From CAZMGB01 sp964565775 (GTDB taxonomy: Bacteria > Chloroflexota > Dehalococcoidia > DSTF01 > JALHUB01), in NCBI GenBank assembly GCA_964565775.1, contig CAZMGB010000001.1:1-64000 (forward strand): a stretch of DNA of 64,000 nucleotides, in the 5' to 3' direction. Each line of letters starts with the position of its first letter. The stretch's first letter is position 1. Positions 14,938 through 23,272 of this stretch are shown piece by piece. The notes below the pieces were generated by a model, which had not been told where the DNA came from, ran no database searches, and was given only the letters and a program-made list of their open reading frames with translations. The position numbers and the translations under genes are program-made.

Positions 14938-16131
14938 CTATCCAGACAAGGCGAACAGACTGCCTGGAGCCATCACGATCTCAGTCACAATCTTGAACAT
15001 CACAACAACCACGACGACACCCAGCAAAGTCCGCAACTGGTACCCTTCCAGCCGGGTGCTCAGCCGGGCCCCAAGTTGGGCGCCCATCGCAGCCCCGACA
15101 AGCAACAGGACGGCGAGCAGCATGTCGACGTTGTGGTTTGTAATCGCCTGGAGGAATGCGACGTTCGAGGATGTCAGGACTATCTGGAATAGAGATGTAC
15201 CTACCGCCACCTGTGTCGGCATGCCGAGGATGTAGATCATCGCCGGCACCATGATGAAGCCGCCGCCCACGCCCATGATGGCGGTGAGCAAGCCGATAAC
15301 CAGGCCCAACCCGACTAGAAGGACGGCTGACACATGAATCCCTGCCGTCTTGAACCTCGCCTGGAGGGGCCACCGGGCGGCGAATCCGCTCGGTCCTCCC
15401 CCTTCCGACAGCTCCGACCGCGCAAGCCTGGCCCTTGTCTCCTCCGAAGCCTCAACCGCCAGGTCGCTGATCGTCCGCATCCGCGCAGTGCGAATCCAGG
15501 TGAGGATGGACTCCCGCAACATCATCGTTCCCACGCCGCCCAGCACGACGATGTAGATCATCCGAACCACGAAGTCGAAGTTGCCCATTTGGTTCAGGAT
15601 GTGGACGATCTGCACGCCGACGGTGCCCCCGACGAAGCTTCCGATCAGCATCACCAACCCCAGCTTCACGTCGACGTTGCCCAGCCGCGAGTGGGCCAGC
15701 GCCCCGGATGAAGCGGTGCCCGCGAACTGGGCGCTGCCGGTACCCACTGCCACCGACGACGGAATGCCAATGCTCATCAGCAGCGGCGTCAACAGAAACC
15801 CACCAGCAACACCGGTCATGCCGGACAGAACGCCGACCGCAAAGCCGGTGCCAGCTATCACGAGGACGCTTGTGCTCTGGTCGGCCACGGGCAGGTAGAC
15901 CGTCAGCGCTCCTGTTCCAGGCAGGGGTATCGCTAGTCCCGCGGCCCGCGCCAGAATGAGAAGCCCCAGTCCTGCCAGGACCACGACGGCAGCCGCGCCC
16001 ATGACCAGCACCGTAGGTAGGGGACGGCGGAGTCCCCAGGGGGCCGCGCGGCCCTCGACCGTCTCCACGAAGGGCTGGTCCCTCTCTATGAGCTCGGCGG
16101 TTTCACCTCTCGTTACCACGGTCTCAGGCAT
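14938..16131 (-). CDS. TSUP family (TauE/SafE) anion exporter
   Basis: 397 residues with about nine TM helices. There are two repeated TSUP halves, each with a Gly-rich signature: GMTGVAGGFLLTPLLMSIGI and GVGGGFIMVPAMIYILGMPT. The N-terminal ~50 residues are cytoplasmic, and a 60-residue cytoplasmic loop lies between the halves. TSUP proteins export sulfite, sulfoacetate or similar anions. Proximity to DsrC-like genes favours a sulfur substrate, but other anions are possible. ATG with GGGAGAAGG upstream. It is first in a minus-strand operon. Confidence 0.88.
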   Translation of the reverse strand: MPETVVTRGETAELIERDQPFVETVEGRAAPWGLRRPLPTVLVMGAAAVVVLAGLGLLILARAAGLAIPLPGTGALTVYLPVADQSTSVLVIAGTGFAVGVLSGMTGVAGGFLLTPLLMSIGIPSSVAVGTGSAQFAGTASSGALAHSRLGNVDVKLGLVMLIGSFVGGTVGVQIVHILNQMGNFDFVVRMIYIVVLGGVGTMMLRESILTWIRTARMRTISDLAVEASEETRARLARSELSEGGGPSGFAARWPLQARFKTAGIHVSAVLLVGLGLVIGLLTAIMGVGGGFIMVPAMIYILGMPTQVAVGTSLFQIVLTSSNVAFLQAITNHNVDMLLAVLLLVGAAMGAQLGARLSTRLEGYQLRTLLGVVVVVVMFKIVTEIVMAPGSLFALSG

Positions 16132-16306
16132 CGCCTTCTCCCGTTAGCTGTTCGCGGCACCGCATGGACGGTCGCGGCCGATGAGCGCCTGCATCCTCAA
16201 TCCCCGCAGCACCCTGGCCACCTCGCTGCCCCCGGGTCTGTCACACTGGACCGCCGCTGATGCCACGTGCTGGCTGTGCTTGTGCATCTCTTCACTAACG
16301 AACGAA

Positions 16307-16343
16307 TGTGACCGATGGTCTTGCCTGGGTGAAGACTGTCACA
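16307..16343. promoter_or_regulatory. Inverted repeat upstream of TSUP operon
   Basis: TGTGAC (16307-16312) and GTCACA (16338-16343) are perfect inverted copies. Inner GTCTT (16318-16322) pairs with AAGAC (16332-16336). The element lies 176 nt upstream of the TSUP start, in a 308-nt gap that holds no convincing gene. It could be an operator or a hairpin. Confidence 0.35.
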
Positions 16344-16439
16344 ACCGCACGGAGGGGTGCATCAAGTGCGGGTCGAATCACCGCCAAAAGCGGCACAATA
16401 TAATCAGGAATCGGTCAAACTGGTTGGGGGAGAGACTCG

Positions 16440-17828
16440 CTAAGAGCCCGACGCAGGGGCAAGAGGAAGGTCAACGGCGAAGGCGGTTCCCTCCGCCGGC
16501 TGGCTCGTCACGTTGATGGAGCCGTTGTGCCCCTCGACTATGTACTTCACGATGGCCAGGCCGAGTCCGCTTCCTTCGCTGCGAGCGGCACGAGCGCCGG
16601 GCGCTCGATAGAAGCGGTCGAAAATGTGGGGCAGGTCCTCCTCGGAGATGCCGATGCCGCTATCCCGGACTTCTAATCGGGCCAGACCGTCCGTCGGCTG
16701 AAGCAGCACGTCGATTCGACCTCCGTCCGGCGTATACTGGGCGGAGTTCTCCAGCAGGTTCCACACCATCTGTGCCAGCCGTTTCTCATCGCCCTGGACA
16801 CGCACGCTAGGCGCTATCTTTGCCGCTACCTCATGTTGGTCATCCTGAGCCCAAAGGCGGGCCATCGCTTGCTCGCAGACTGCGGAGTAGTCAACGGGAG
16901 CCAGGACCAGCTCCTGGTGCCCCTCTCGAGAAAGCAGGAGCAGATCGGACAGGAGGTGGCTTATGGCTTCCACCTGGGTAACCATCTGCTCCAGGCAGGC
17001 TTCGTGCTGCTCCTTCGATAGCCCCGGCTTGCGCAGGATGTCGATGTCCGTCCGCAGCACCGTGAGCGGTCGGCGCAGCTCATGGGAGGAGTCGGCGAGG
17101 AAGGCTTTCTGCGTCTCCAGCGTTCGCTCCACACGCTCAATCATGGAGTTGAAGGTCGCGGTGAGCTCCGCCATCTCGTCGCCTCCGGCGGAGGCACGGA
17201 CCCGCCGGCTGAAATCGGCCGTCTGCTCTATGTCGCGCGCCAGTCGCGAAACCGCCCGCACGGGCTGAAGAACACGCCTCGCGACAAGGTAAGCCGGTAT
17301 GTTGGTAATGAGCAGGACGGCCAAAGCCCCGAAGATGAGGATGGTGCGGGTCTGGCTCAGCCAATCGCTCTTGTCCTTGAGGGACTGCGCGATTACCAGG
17401 CTTCCTAACATCTCGCCGTTGGACGTGATGGGTTGGTATTGAATGCGAAAGCGCTCCCCTCCGACGTCGGCGGTGGCGAAGGTTGGCCCGTCCGAGGTCA
17501 CCATGTTGGGCAGGGCGAGGTTGAGACTGCCGGAGGGGAAAGACGAGTAGACCACGTCCCCTGCGAGGTTTCGTACTTGGAAGAGGAAACCGGAGGAAGC
17601 CTCCTCGTCCAGCCTCAGTCGCTGGTTGGCGCGCATGGTCTGGGAGGAGAGCGGAGGGTCTATGGGCTCCAGGGAGGTGACTATCGACTCACTCTTCAGC
17701 CTCAGCTTCTCATCGACACTCTCGGAAACCCTGTTGGCCGTGACGACGTACACGGCTAGGCTGAACGCCACAAGGGATCCGGCCAGGAGCACCAGGTACG
17801 CGAAGGTGAGGCGAAGCCGCAGCGGCAC
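16440..17828 (-). CDS. Sensor histidine kinase
   Basis: 462 residues. N-terminal TM (about 8-30), extracytoplasmic sensor domain (31-160), second TM (162-182), HAMP (about 183-236), HisKA with the phospho-acceptor His249 in SHELRRPL (the usual Thr is Arg), then HATPase with N-box WNLLENSAQYTP, G1 DSGIGIS and G2 GSGLGLAIVKYIVEG. The GTG follows the response regulator stop directly. It probably phosphorylates the regulator encoded just upstream. The ligand is unknown; there is no recognisable sensor fold. Confidence 0.93.
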   Translation of the reverse strand: MPLRLRLTFAYLVLLAGSLVAFSLAVYVVTANRVSESVDEKLRLKSESIVTSLEPIDPPLSSQTMRANQRLRLDEEASSGFLFQVRNLAGDVVYSSFPSGSLNLALPNMVTSDGPTFATADVGGERFRIQYQPITSNGEMLGSLVIAQSLKDKSDWLSQTRTILIFGALAVLLITNIPAYLVARRVLQPVRAVSRLARDIEQTADFSRRVRASAGGDEMAELTATFNSMIERVERTLETQKAFLADSSHELRRPLTVLRTDIDILRKPGLSKEQHEACLEQMVTQVEAISHLLSDLLLLSREGHQELVLAPVDYSAVCEQAMARLWAQDDQHEVAAKIAPSVRVQGDEKRLAQMVWNLLENSAQYTPDGGRIDVLLQPTDGLARLEVRDSGIGISEEDLPHIFDRFYRAPGARAARSEGSGLGLAIVKYIVEGHNGSINVTSQPAEGTAFAVDLPLAPASGS

Positions 17829-18566
17829 TCATCCCTCCTCTTTCAGAATGTAGCCCACGCCACGGATCGTCCGGATCAGCGGGGGGCCACCGGCCGCTTC
17901 CAGCTTCTGACGCAGGTTCGCCACGTGAACGTCGACGACGTGGTCCTCGACGGAGGGATCCTCACCCCACAGGCCCAGCAGCAGCTCTTCTCTGGTGCGG
18001 ACCTGCTCCGGGGTTCGCATGAACTGCTCCAGGAGCCGGAACTCCGTCGCGGTCAGCGGTACGGGCTGCTCTCCGCGCATGGCGATCCAGGTTGCCCGGT
18101 CGAGCGTCAGATCAGCGTAGGAGAGCCGCTCCTTCGAGAGGGCAGTCGGTCGGCTGCGACGGAGCAGCGCTTGTATGCGGACCACCAGCTCATCGAAGAC
18201 GAAGGGTTTGACCAGGTAGTCGTCCGCTCCAGCTTCGATACCGGCGATGCGATCGCGGACACTGTCCAGAGCGGTCAGCATGATGATGGGAATGGCTTCG
18301 TTCTCGCGCATCAGCCGGCAGAGGCTGAGGCCGTCCATCCCGGGCATCATGATGTCCAGGACGATAACGTCCGGTCGCCGACCCCGCATGTAGACGAGCG
18401 CTTCGCCCGAATCATGGGCCAGGCTAACGTCGAAGCCGCACAGCGACAAGCCGCGCTCTAGAGCGGCCAGCAATTCGCGGTCGTCGTCTACGACAAGCAC
18501 GTGAGGCTGCCGGGAGCCTCTGCTTCCGGTAGGATCGCGCAGAACGGAGAATGGTGGTAGGCTCAC
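17829..18566 (-). CDS. OmpR/PhoB-family response regulator
   Basis: 245 residues from the chosen GTG (18566). Receiver: VVDDDRE acidic pocket, phospho-acceptor in VIVLDIMMPGMDG, switch Thr in MLTALDS and LVKPF lysine. A C-terminal winged-helix DNA-binding domain (LTATEFRLLEQFM, VDVHVANLRQKLE, IRTIRGVGYIL) follows. A longer start at 18668 adds Arg/Pro-rich residues with no homology. It forms a two-component system with the kinase. This class binds direct repeats, so it is a candidate for the CTTCAT-repeat promoters at 2.8, 4.8 and 7.7 kb, but that is only a guess. Confidence 0.92.
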   Translation of the reverse strand: MSLPPFSVLRDPTGSRGSRQPHVLVVDDDRELLAALERGLSLCGFDVSLAHDSGEALVYMRGRRPDVIVLDIMMPGMDGLSLCRLMRENEAIPIIMLTALDSVRDRIAGIEAGADDYLVKPFVFDELVVRIQALLRRSRPTALSKERLSYADLTLDRATWIAMRGEQPVPLTATEFRLLEQFMRTPEQVRTREELLLGLWGEDPSVEDHVVDVHVANLRQKLEAAGGPPLIRTIRGVGYILKEEG

Positions 18567-18859
18567 GGCATTCTGTAACGTGCGCCGCGGGCAGCGCCGC
18601 ACCAGCGAGCTCTGGTACGTCGGTCCAGAAGGGACCGCTCGCGGGAGCACACGGCAGCCTAGCTGCAAGTGAATAATGTCACTACCACAGCGGGCGCTGC
18701 ATCAAGGGTACGTCAAGACTGAGATAAGATATTCTAAAATCCAGAATGAGATGCGAACTAGCCCCCTCGTTCTCGGTCTCTTCCGCAGACGGTTGGTGGC
18801 GACTTCATTGCGACGAGCCAAGCTGCGAGGGCGATTCTGACGAGTGGCACTGTGACCGG

Positions 18860-19053
18860 TCTGGGCCGGGCCTTACCCGCTGACGCGTGGGCTCGCGCTA
18901 GGGGGACACGGGGGGAGTGTTAGTGGGCGGGCCAAATGCGCGGTACTTGGCGTCGATCTTGCTGTGCACGACGAAGGCACTCTCGCCCCCTTTGCGCCAT
19001 GCCGCCGCGTCCTGGGCGATCTTCTGACAGAGGTCGCAGCCCGCCGCGTGCGG
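18860..19053. repeat. 194-bp direct repeat, copy 2
   Basis: Matches 12684-12877 in the same orientation with scattered substitutions. The two copies flank the DsrC-like, TSUP and two-component genes, a 6-kb block. Confidence 0.75.
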
Positions 19054-19150
19054 ATCGACGGAGCCTCCGGAATCGAAGAAGCGGTCGTCGAGGCTCTCGT
19101 GGGGCTTCCGGGGGGAGGTCGGTGTAGCGCCAGTAGCACGTGAAGTTTAG
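18898..19150 (-). pseudogene. Relic of a small CxxC protein gene
   Basis: The minus strand reads LNFTCYWRYTDLPPE and then, after a frame change near 19107, HESLDDRFFDSGGSVDPHAA, GCDLCQKIAQDAAAWRKGGE, and DAKYRAFGPPTNTPP with a stop at 18898-18900. The parts fit one small protein with a frameshift. Its HxxxCxxC-like motif could bind metal. No family recognised. The C-terminal part is the same as the repeat at 12.7 kb. Confidence 0.5.
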
Positions 19151-19266
19151 GATCCACCAACGAAGACGTCCGCATCGAGTCGCCGGACGTGGACGAGGAG
19201 TGCGCGGAGCGGCACGAAACCCGGAGCGAGGACCGCGACGCCAGCGGCCGCGGGAAGCACGGCGCC

Positions 19267-19905
19267 CTACATTATCTGCTGGAGATATTGCTCCAGGTCG
19301 GTCCATTGCAGAGGGCCCACGAACTTTGCCCTGATGACCCCCGTGCGGTCGATGAAGTACGTTTCCGGTACGCCGGTAGCGTGGTAGGCTCTCGTGACTT
19401 CCCCGGAGAGGTCCATCACAATCGGGTAGTCCATCCCGAACTCCTCGGCGAACGGGCGCACCTGGGCATCGGACTCCTTCACGTCCACTCCGAGGATCAC
19501 GAGCCCTTGATCCCCATAGAGCGAGTACGCCTTGACCAGTTGCGGCGTCTCGTCACGGCACTCCGGACACCAGGTGGCCCAGAAGTTGACGACGACCGGA
19601 TGTCCCTGGTAGTCGCTGAGACGCTCGGCTTGGCCATCCACGGTCTTGAGCAGGAAGTCGGGAGCGGCACTGCCCACCTGAGGTGACGCCTCCTCGCCGG
19701 TCGGGTTCTTCTCGCTGGGCAGAGCGACGATGCCCTCAGCACCGCCCTCGCTGGGCCCGCTGGCCCGCTCCACATAGAGGAGGGCGCCCACGATCGCCGC
19801 AACGACGACCAGCGGCAAGACAACCCAGCGCAAGAACCAGCGCCACCTCGAGTTGGGTGCGTCCTGCTCCTGGGAAGGGGCCGTGTCCTCTTCGTCCGAC
19901 GTCAT
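19267..19905 (-). CDS. TlpA/ResA-like thiol-disulfide oxidoreductase
   Basis: 212 residues: acidic N-terminus, TM anchor (about 21-44), and a thioredoxin fold with active site WCPEC (Cys113, Cys116) in FWATWCPECRDE. The cis-Pro is in TGVPETYFIDRTG. The family reduces cytochrome or secreted-protein disulfides on the outer face of the membrane. A CPEC active site is usual in ResA/TlpA. It stands alone here, facing away from the amidase gene. The WRKGGE-type relic lies just downstream. Confidence 0.92.
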   Translation of the reverse strand: MTSDEEDTAPSQEQDAPNSRWRWFLRWVVLPLVVVAAIVGALLYVERASGPSEGGAEGIVALPSEKNPTGEEASPQVGSAAPDFLLKTVDGQAERLSDYQGHPVVVNFWATWCPECRDETPQLVKAYSLYGDQGLVILGVDVKESDAQVRPFAEEFGMDYPIVMDLSGEVTRAYHATGVPETYFIDRTGVIRAKFVGPLQWTDLEQYLQQIM

Positions 19906-20199
19906 CGCTCGCTACTGCCTTCCTACATCCAGTATCTACATCAGCGCGCATGGGGAGATGGGCCGTTCGGCCCCTTTTCTGGGTCCTCTGTTCACATTGC
20001 GGGCGAGCCGGCGCTCGACATCGTCCGCGAGCGTTACGCGCGGCGAAATCGAGAAGCACGAGTTCGACCAGCTACGCAGGGGCCTCACGTAGCGCCGCCC
20101 GAAAGAGCCTCATCCTCCGTCCCCGTTCTCCGCGAGTCCGCAGTGCCGGGCCGCCCTCTCCTCCCCGACGGACGGGAAACGGGCCGCTCACTCCGCTCG

Positions 20200-20228
20200 T
20201 TGTCTGCGCCTGCGCTCTCTGCTATAAG
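20200..20228 (+). promoter_or_regulatory. Sigma-70-like promoter for amidase
   Basis: TTGTCT (20200-20205), a 17-nt spacer and TATAAG (20223-20228) lie 70 nt before the amidase start, in the 392-nt gap after the TlpA gene. The rest of that gap shows no gene. Confidence 0.6.
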
Positions 20229-20297
20229 TAGGCAGACACGCCGATTCTGTGCCCCCTCGCGCCCATCCAGCCTGGTTCCAGGAGAAGGGAGTCCCCC

Positions 20298-21722
20298 GTG
20301 AGCGAGAACGACGTCTGCTTTACTCCCGCCACCGACCTCATCGCAGCCTACAGGACGAAGGCCCTGAGCCCGGTGGAGGTCACCGAAGCCGTGCTGGCAC
20401 GCATCGAACGGCTCAACCCGGCCCTCAACGCCTTCGTCCTCGTCGACGGGGAGGGTGCCCTCTCCTCCGCGCGCGCCGCCGAGAAGGCGTATGCTTCGGA
20501 TACGGCCGGGCCGCTCGCCGGGGTGCCCGTATCGATCAAGGACCTCACGCCGACGAAGGGCATGCGCACCACAAAAGCTTCGGAGGCGGTCAAGGACTGG
20601 GTCCCCGACTTCGACGCTGTCGTCGTCGAGCGCGTGCGGTCGGCGGGCGCCTGCATCCTCGGGAAGACGAACACGCCGGAATTCGGCATGAGCTTCATAA
20701 CCAACAGTCGCCTCTTTGGGCCCGCTCATAACCCCTGGGACTTGGAGCGCACGACTGGCGGCTCCAGCGGCGGTGCGGGGGCGGCGGTCGCCTCCGGCCT
20801 CGGACCCATCGCGCAGGGCAACGACGCCGGCGGCTCCATCCGCGTCCCCGCCAACTTCTGCGGCGTGTTCGGCATCAAGCCGACGATGGGCCGCATCCCC
20901 AACAACTCCATCGTGGTGGGGATGCAGGTCTTCGCGCACGAAGGGCCGCTCGCGCGCACAGTGGGCGATGCCGCCCTCTTCATGTCGGTCTGCGCCGGCC
21001 CCGACCCGCGCGACCCATGGGCTATCGAAGACGAGCCGCCTGACTTCGTCGGCACGCTGGACGATGCCCCCCGCGACCTGCGCATCGCCTGGACGGATAG
21101 CTTCGGCGCCGCGCCGACTGACCCGGCCGTGGGCGCCGCTTGCCAGGACGCCGCCGAGTGGTTGGCGGGGCGCATGGGGAAGGGCGATCTGAGGCAGGCG
21201 ATGCCGGACATGGCCGGGCTGGCGGAGGCCTTCCTGTCCGTCTTCGATACGGACGGCTATCTCCCGGAGGCCGAACTGGTGGGGGACCGCTTCGACAAGG
21301 TCTGTGGCCAGGCCCGCCAGAGCTTCGAGAGGGCGAAGAGCCTGCCGGCGACGGAGTATGCGCTGGCCCTGGGCAAGATCGCCCGCTTCCGCTACAACAT
21401 GCGCCGCTTCTTCGAGCGCTTCGACCTGCTCCTGACGCCAGTCACGTCCGAGCCCGCCTTCCGCATCGACGACCCGGTGTGGTCTGTGGAGCACGACATC
21501 CCCGGGGAGGCGATAGCGAAGTTCATGTTTACGCCGCCCTTCGACGCGTCCGGCAACCCGGCGGCCTCGGTGCCGGTCGGATTCACGCCCGACGGGCTGC
21601 CGATTGGACTGCACGTGGTCGGACGCTGGGGTGAGGACGACACGGTGCTCCGCGTCGCCCGCCAGCTCGAGCTGGCACGGCCCTGGGCCGACCGGCGACC
21701 GCCAGAGCCCGGTCAGAAGTAG
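20298..21722 (+). CDS. Amidase-signature family hydrolase
   Basis: 474 residues, normal for the family. The Ser-cisSer-Lys triad is visible: Lys81 in VSIKDLT, Ser156/157 in TTGGSSGGAGAAVASG and Ser180 in DAGGSIRVP. These enzymes hydrolyse aliphatic or aromatic amides; GatA is also homologous, but no gatB or gatC is nearby and the sequence reads like a general amidase. GTG start with AGGAGAAGGGAG upstream. It stands alone, convergent with the solute-binding-protein array. Confidence 0.92.
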   Translation: MSENDVCFTPATDLIAAYRTKALSPVEVTEAVLARIERLNPALNAFVLVDGEGALSSARAAEKAYASDTAGPLAGVPVSIKDLTPTKGMRTTKASEAVKDWVPDFDAVVVERVRSAGACILGKTNTPEFGMSFITNSRLFGPAHNPWDLERTTGGSSGGAGAAVASGLGPIAQGNDAGGSIRVPANFCGVFGIKPTMGRIPNNSIVVGMQVFAHEGPLARTVGDAALFMSVCAGPDPRDPWAIEDEPPDFVGTLDDAPRDLRIAWTDSFGAAPTDPAVGAACQDAAEWLAGRMGKGDLRQAMPDMAGLAEAFLSVFDTDGYLPEAELVGDRFDKVCGQARQSFERAKSLPATEYALALGKIARFRYNMRRFFERFDLLLTPVTSEPAFRIDDPVWSVEHDIPGEAIAKFMFTPPFDASGNPAASVPVGFTPDGLPIGLHVVGRWGEDDTVLRVARQLELARPWADRRPPEPGQK

Positions 21723-21754
21723 CTTTCGCTGCGGCACTCGATCCTCAGCGGGGC

Positions 21755-23158
21755 CTATTCGACGCGGCTGTTGTACCGCTCGAGGGCGGCGTTCGCCTCG
21801 GCAGCGGCGTCGGCGAGAGCTGCGGCCGGGTCCTTGCCCTGGAGGAGCATCGCCTCTATCGCCTTCGCCACCGCTTCCCGGATCTCCTGGTTGGCGCCCG
21901 TAAACGGCCCGGCAGTCGCCGTCGTTACCGGCGACTGCTCCAGTTGATCCGCCGCCACCCGGAAGAACGGGTACTTCTCCACCGCGTCCAGGGCGGGCGG
22001 CAGGTCATAGGAGGACCGGCGCACGGGGATGTAAGCGCTACCGTTGAACCACTCGGCCTGGCTCTCTGCCGAGACCATGAACTTGATGAACTCCCACGCC
22101 GCCTGCTGCTCCTCAGGCGGGCGGTCGCCAAAGATGTAGAGGGCGCCGCCGCCCACGAGGATACCGCCGGTGCCGCCGGCCAGGCCGGGCAGCGGGCCCG
22201 TGCCCAGCTCGATGTCGGGAAGCTGTCCCTTGGCGTGGGCGCTGTCGACGACGTCGACCACCGTCCGCAGCGTCGACGAACTGGAGATGGTCATCTCTGC
22301 CTGCCCGGCCGCAATGGCCAGCAGATGGTCAGCGCCGCTGGGATTACGGCCCACGTTCAAGGCTAGCCCCGAGTCCACCATGTCCTTCCACCAGGTGAAC
22401 ACCGCCAGCCCCTGCTCGTTGTCGAAGGTCACCTTCGTAGCCCGTGCCTCCCGGCCGTTGCCGTTGTTCAGGTAATCCACGCCGGCCTTGGCGAGGAACT
22501 GCTCGAAGTACCAGGGCACGATCTCGAGAGAGATACCATGGGGCGCCACGCCCGCATCGACGATCTTCTGGGAGTACTCGCGCACCTCTTGCAGGGTAGC
22601 GGGAGGCCTCTCCGGGTCCAGCCCCGCCTTCTCGAAGGCCTTCCTGTTGTACACGAGGACGGGATTGGAGATGCTGACGGGCATCGGCAGCAGGCGGCCC
22701 TCCACTCGGTAGTAGTTGAGCACCTGGGGCAGGAAGTCCGACAGGTCGTAGCCCTCGGCATCTATGAAGTCCTGCACGGGGACTACGGCGCCGCTGTCCG
22801 CCATGATCTGCGTCGCGATGTCTTCGAGCATGGCGAGCGCGGGCAGGCCGCCCGATCCCAGCGACGCCAGCACTTTGTTCAGCAGGTCACCGCTAGCGCC
22901 CTGGTACTCGAGCGAGACCGTGATCCTGTCCTGGGAGGCGTTGAACTCGTCTGTCAGGCGCGTCAGGGCCTCCGCGGGGGCGGCCGTGAGGCCATGCCAG
23001 AGGGTGATGGAGACGGGCTCCCCGGACGGAGTGGCAGCGGCAGTCCCTTCCACCGTGGCGGCGGGAGTCTCCCCCTCTTCGCCTCCACCGCCGCACGCGG
23101 TCGCCAGGACGGCAAGCAGGGCAAGGCCCGCGACGACGAAGATGAGTCGCGATCTCAT
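21755..23158 (-). CDS. Extracellular solute-binding protein, family 1 (copy A)
   Basis: 467 residues. Lipoprotein signal with lipobox ATAC and GGGGEEG after it. UgpB/MalE-like fold: SITLWHGLTAAPAEALTRL, FNASQDRITVSLEYQG, and LPVPVSISNPVLVYNRKAFE-like central phrases are shared with the next two genes. It is the most divergent of three tandem paralogues and the last in the transcription direction. No permease or ATPase gene is near. The substrate is probably a sugar or glycerophosphodiester. Confidence 0.92.
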   Translation of the reverse strand: MRSRLIFVVAGLALLAVLATACGGGGEEGETPAATVEGTAAATPSGEPVSITLWHGLTAAPAEALTRLTDEFNASQDRITVSLEYQGASGDLLNKVLASLGSGGLPALAMLEDIATQIMADSGAVVPVQDFIDAEGYDLSDFLPQVLNYYRVEGRLLPMPVSISNPVLVYNRKAFEKAGLDPERPPATLQEVREYSQKIVDAGVAPHGISLEIVPWYFEQFLAKAGVDYLNNGNGREARATKVTFDNEQGLAVFTWWKDMVDSGLALNVGRNPSGADHLLAIAAGQAEMTISSSSTLRTVVDVVDSAHAKGQLPDIELGTGPLPGLAGGTGGILVGGGALYIFGDRPPEEQQAAWEFIKFMVSAESQAEWFNGSAYIPVRRSSYDLPPALDAVEKYPFFRVAADQLEQSPVTTATAGPFTGANQEIREAVAKAIEAMLLQGKDPAAALADAAAEANAALERYNSRVE

Positions 23159-23224
23159 GGCGGAACCTCCTCGACTTCAGAGGCGCGTGCGTTCACCGTA
23201 TGTGGCTCATTCAGGCGCTGCCGG

Positions 23225-23244
23225 GCCGACGGGCCGCCGTCGGC
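23225..23244 (-). terminator. Hairpin between solute-binding genes A and B
   Basis: GCCGACGG (23225-23232) pairs with CCGTCGGC (23237-23244). A near-identical hairpin sits between genes B and C, so it was duplicated with the genes. Confidence 0.5.
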
Positions 23245-23272
23245 TGCCGGTCCGACGCCGCGTCTGCGGCGC

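Noticed and set aside
20085..21737. Long frame antisense to the amidase
   Set aside because: The opposite strand holds an amidase with all catalytic residues; this frame has none of any family.
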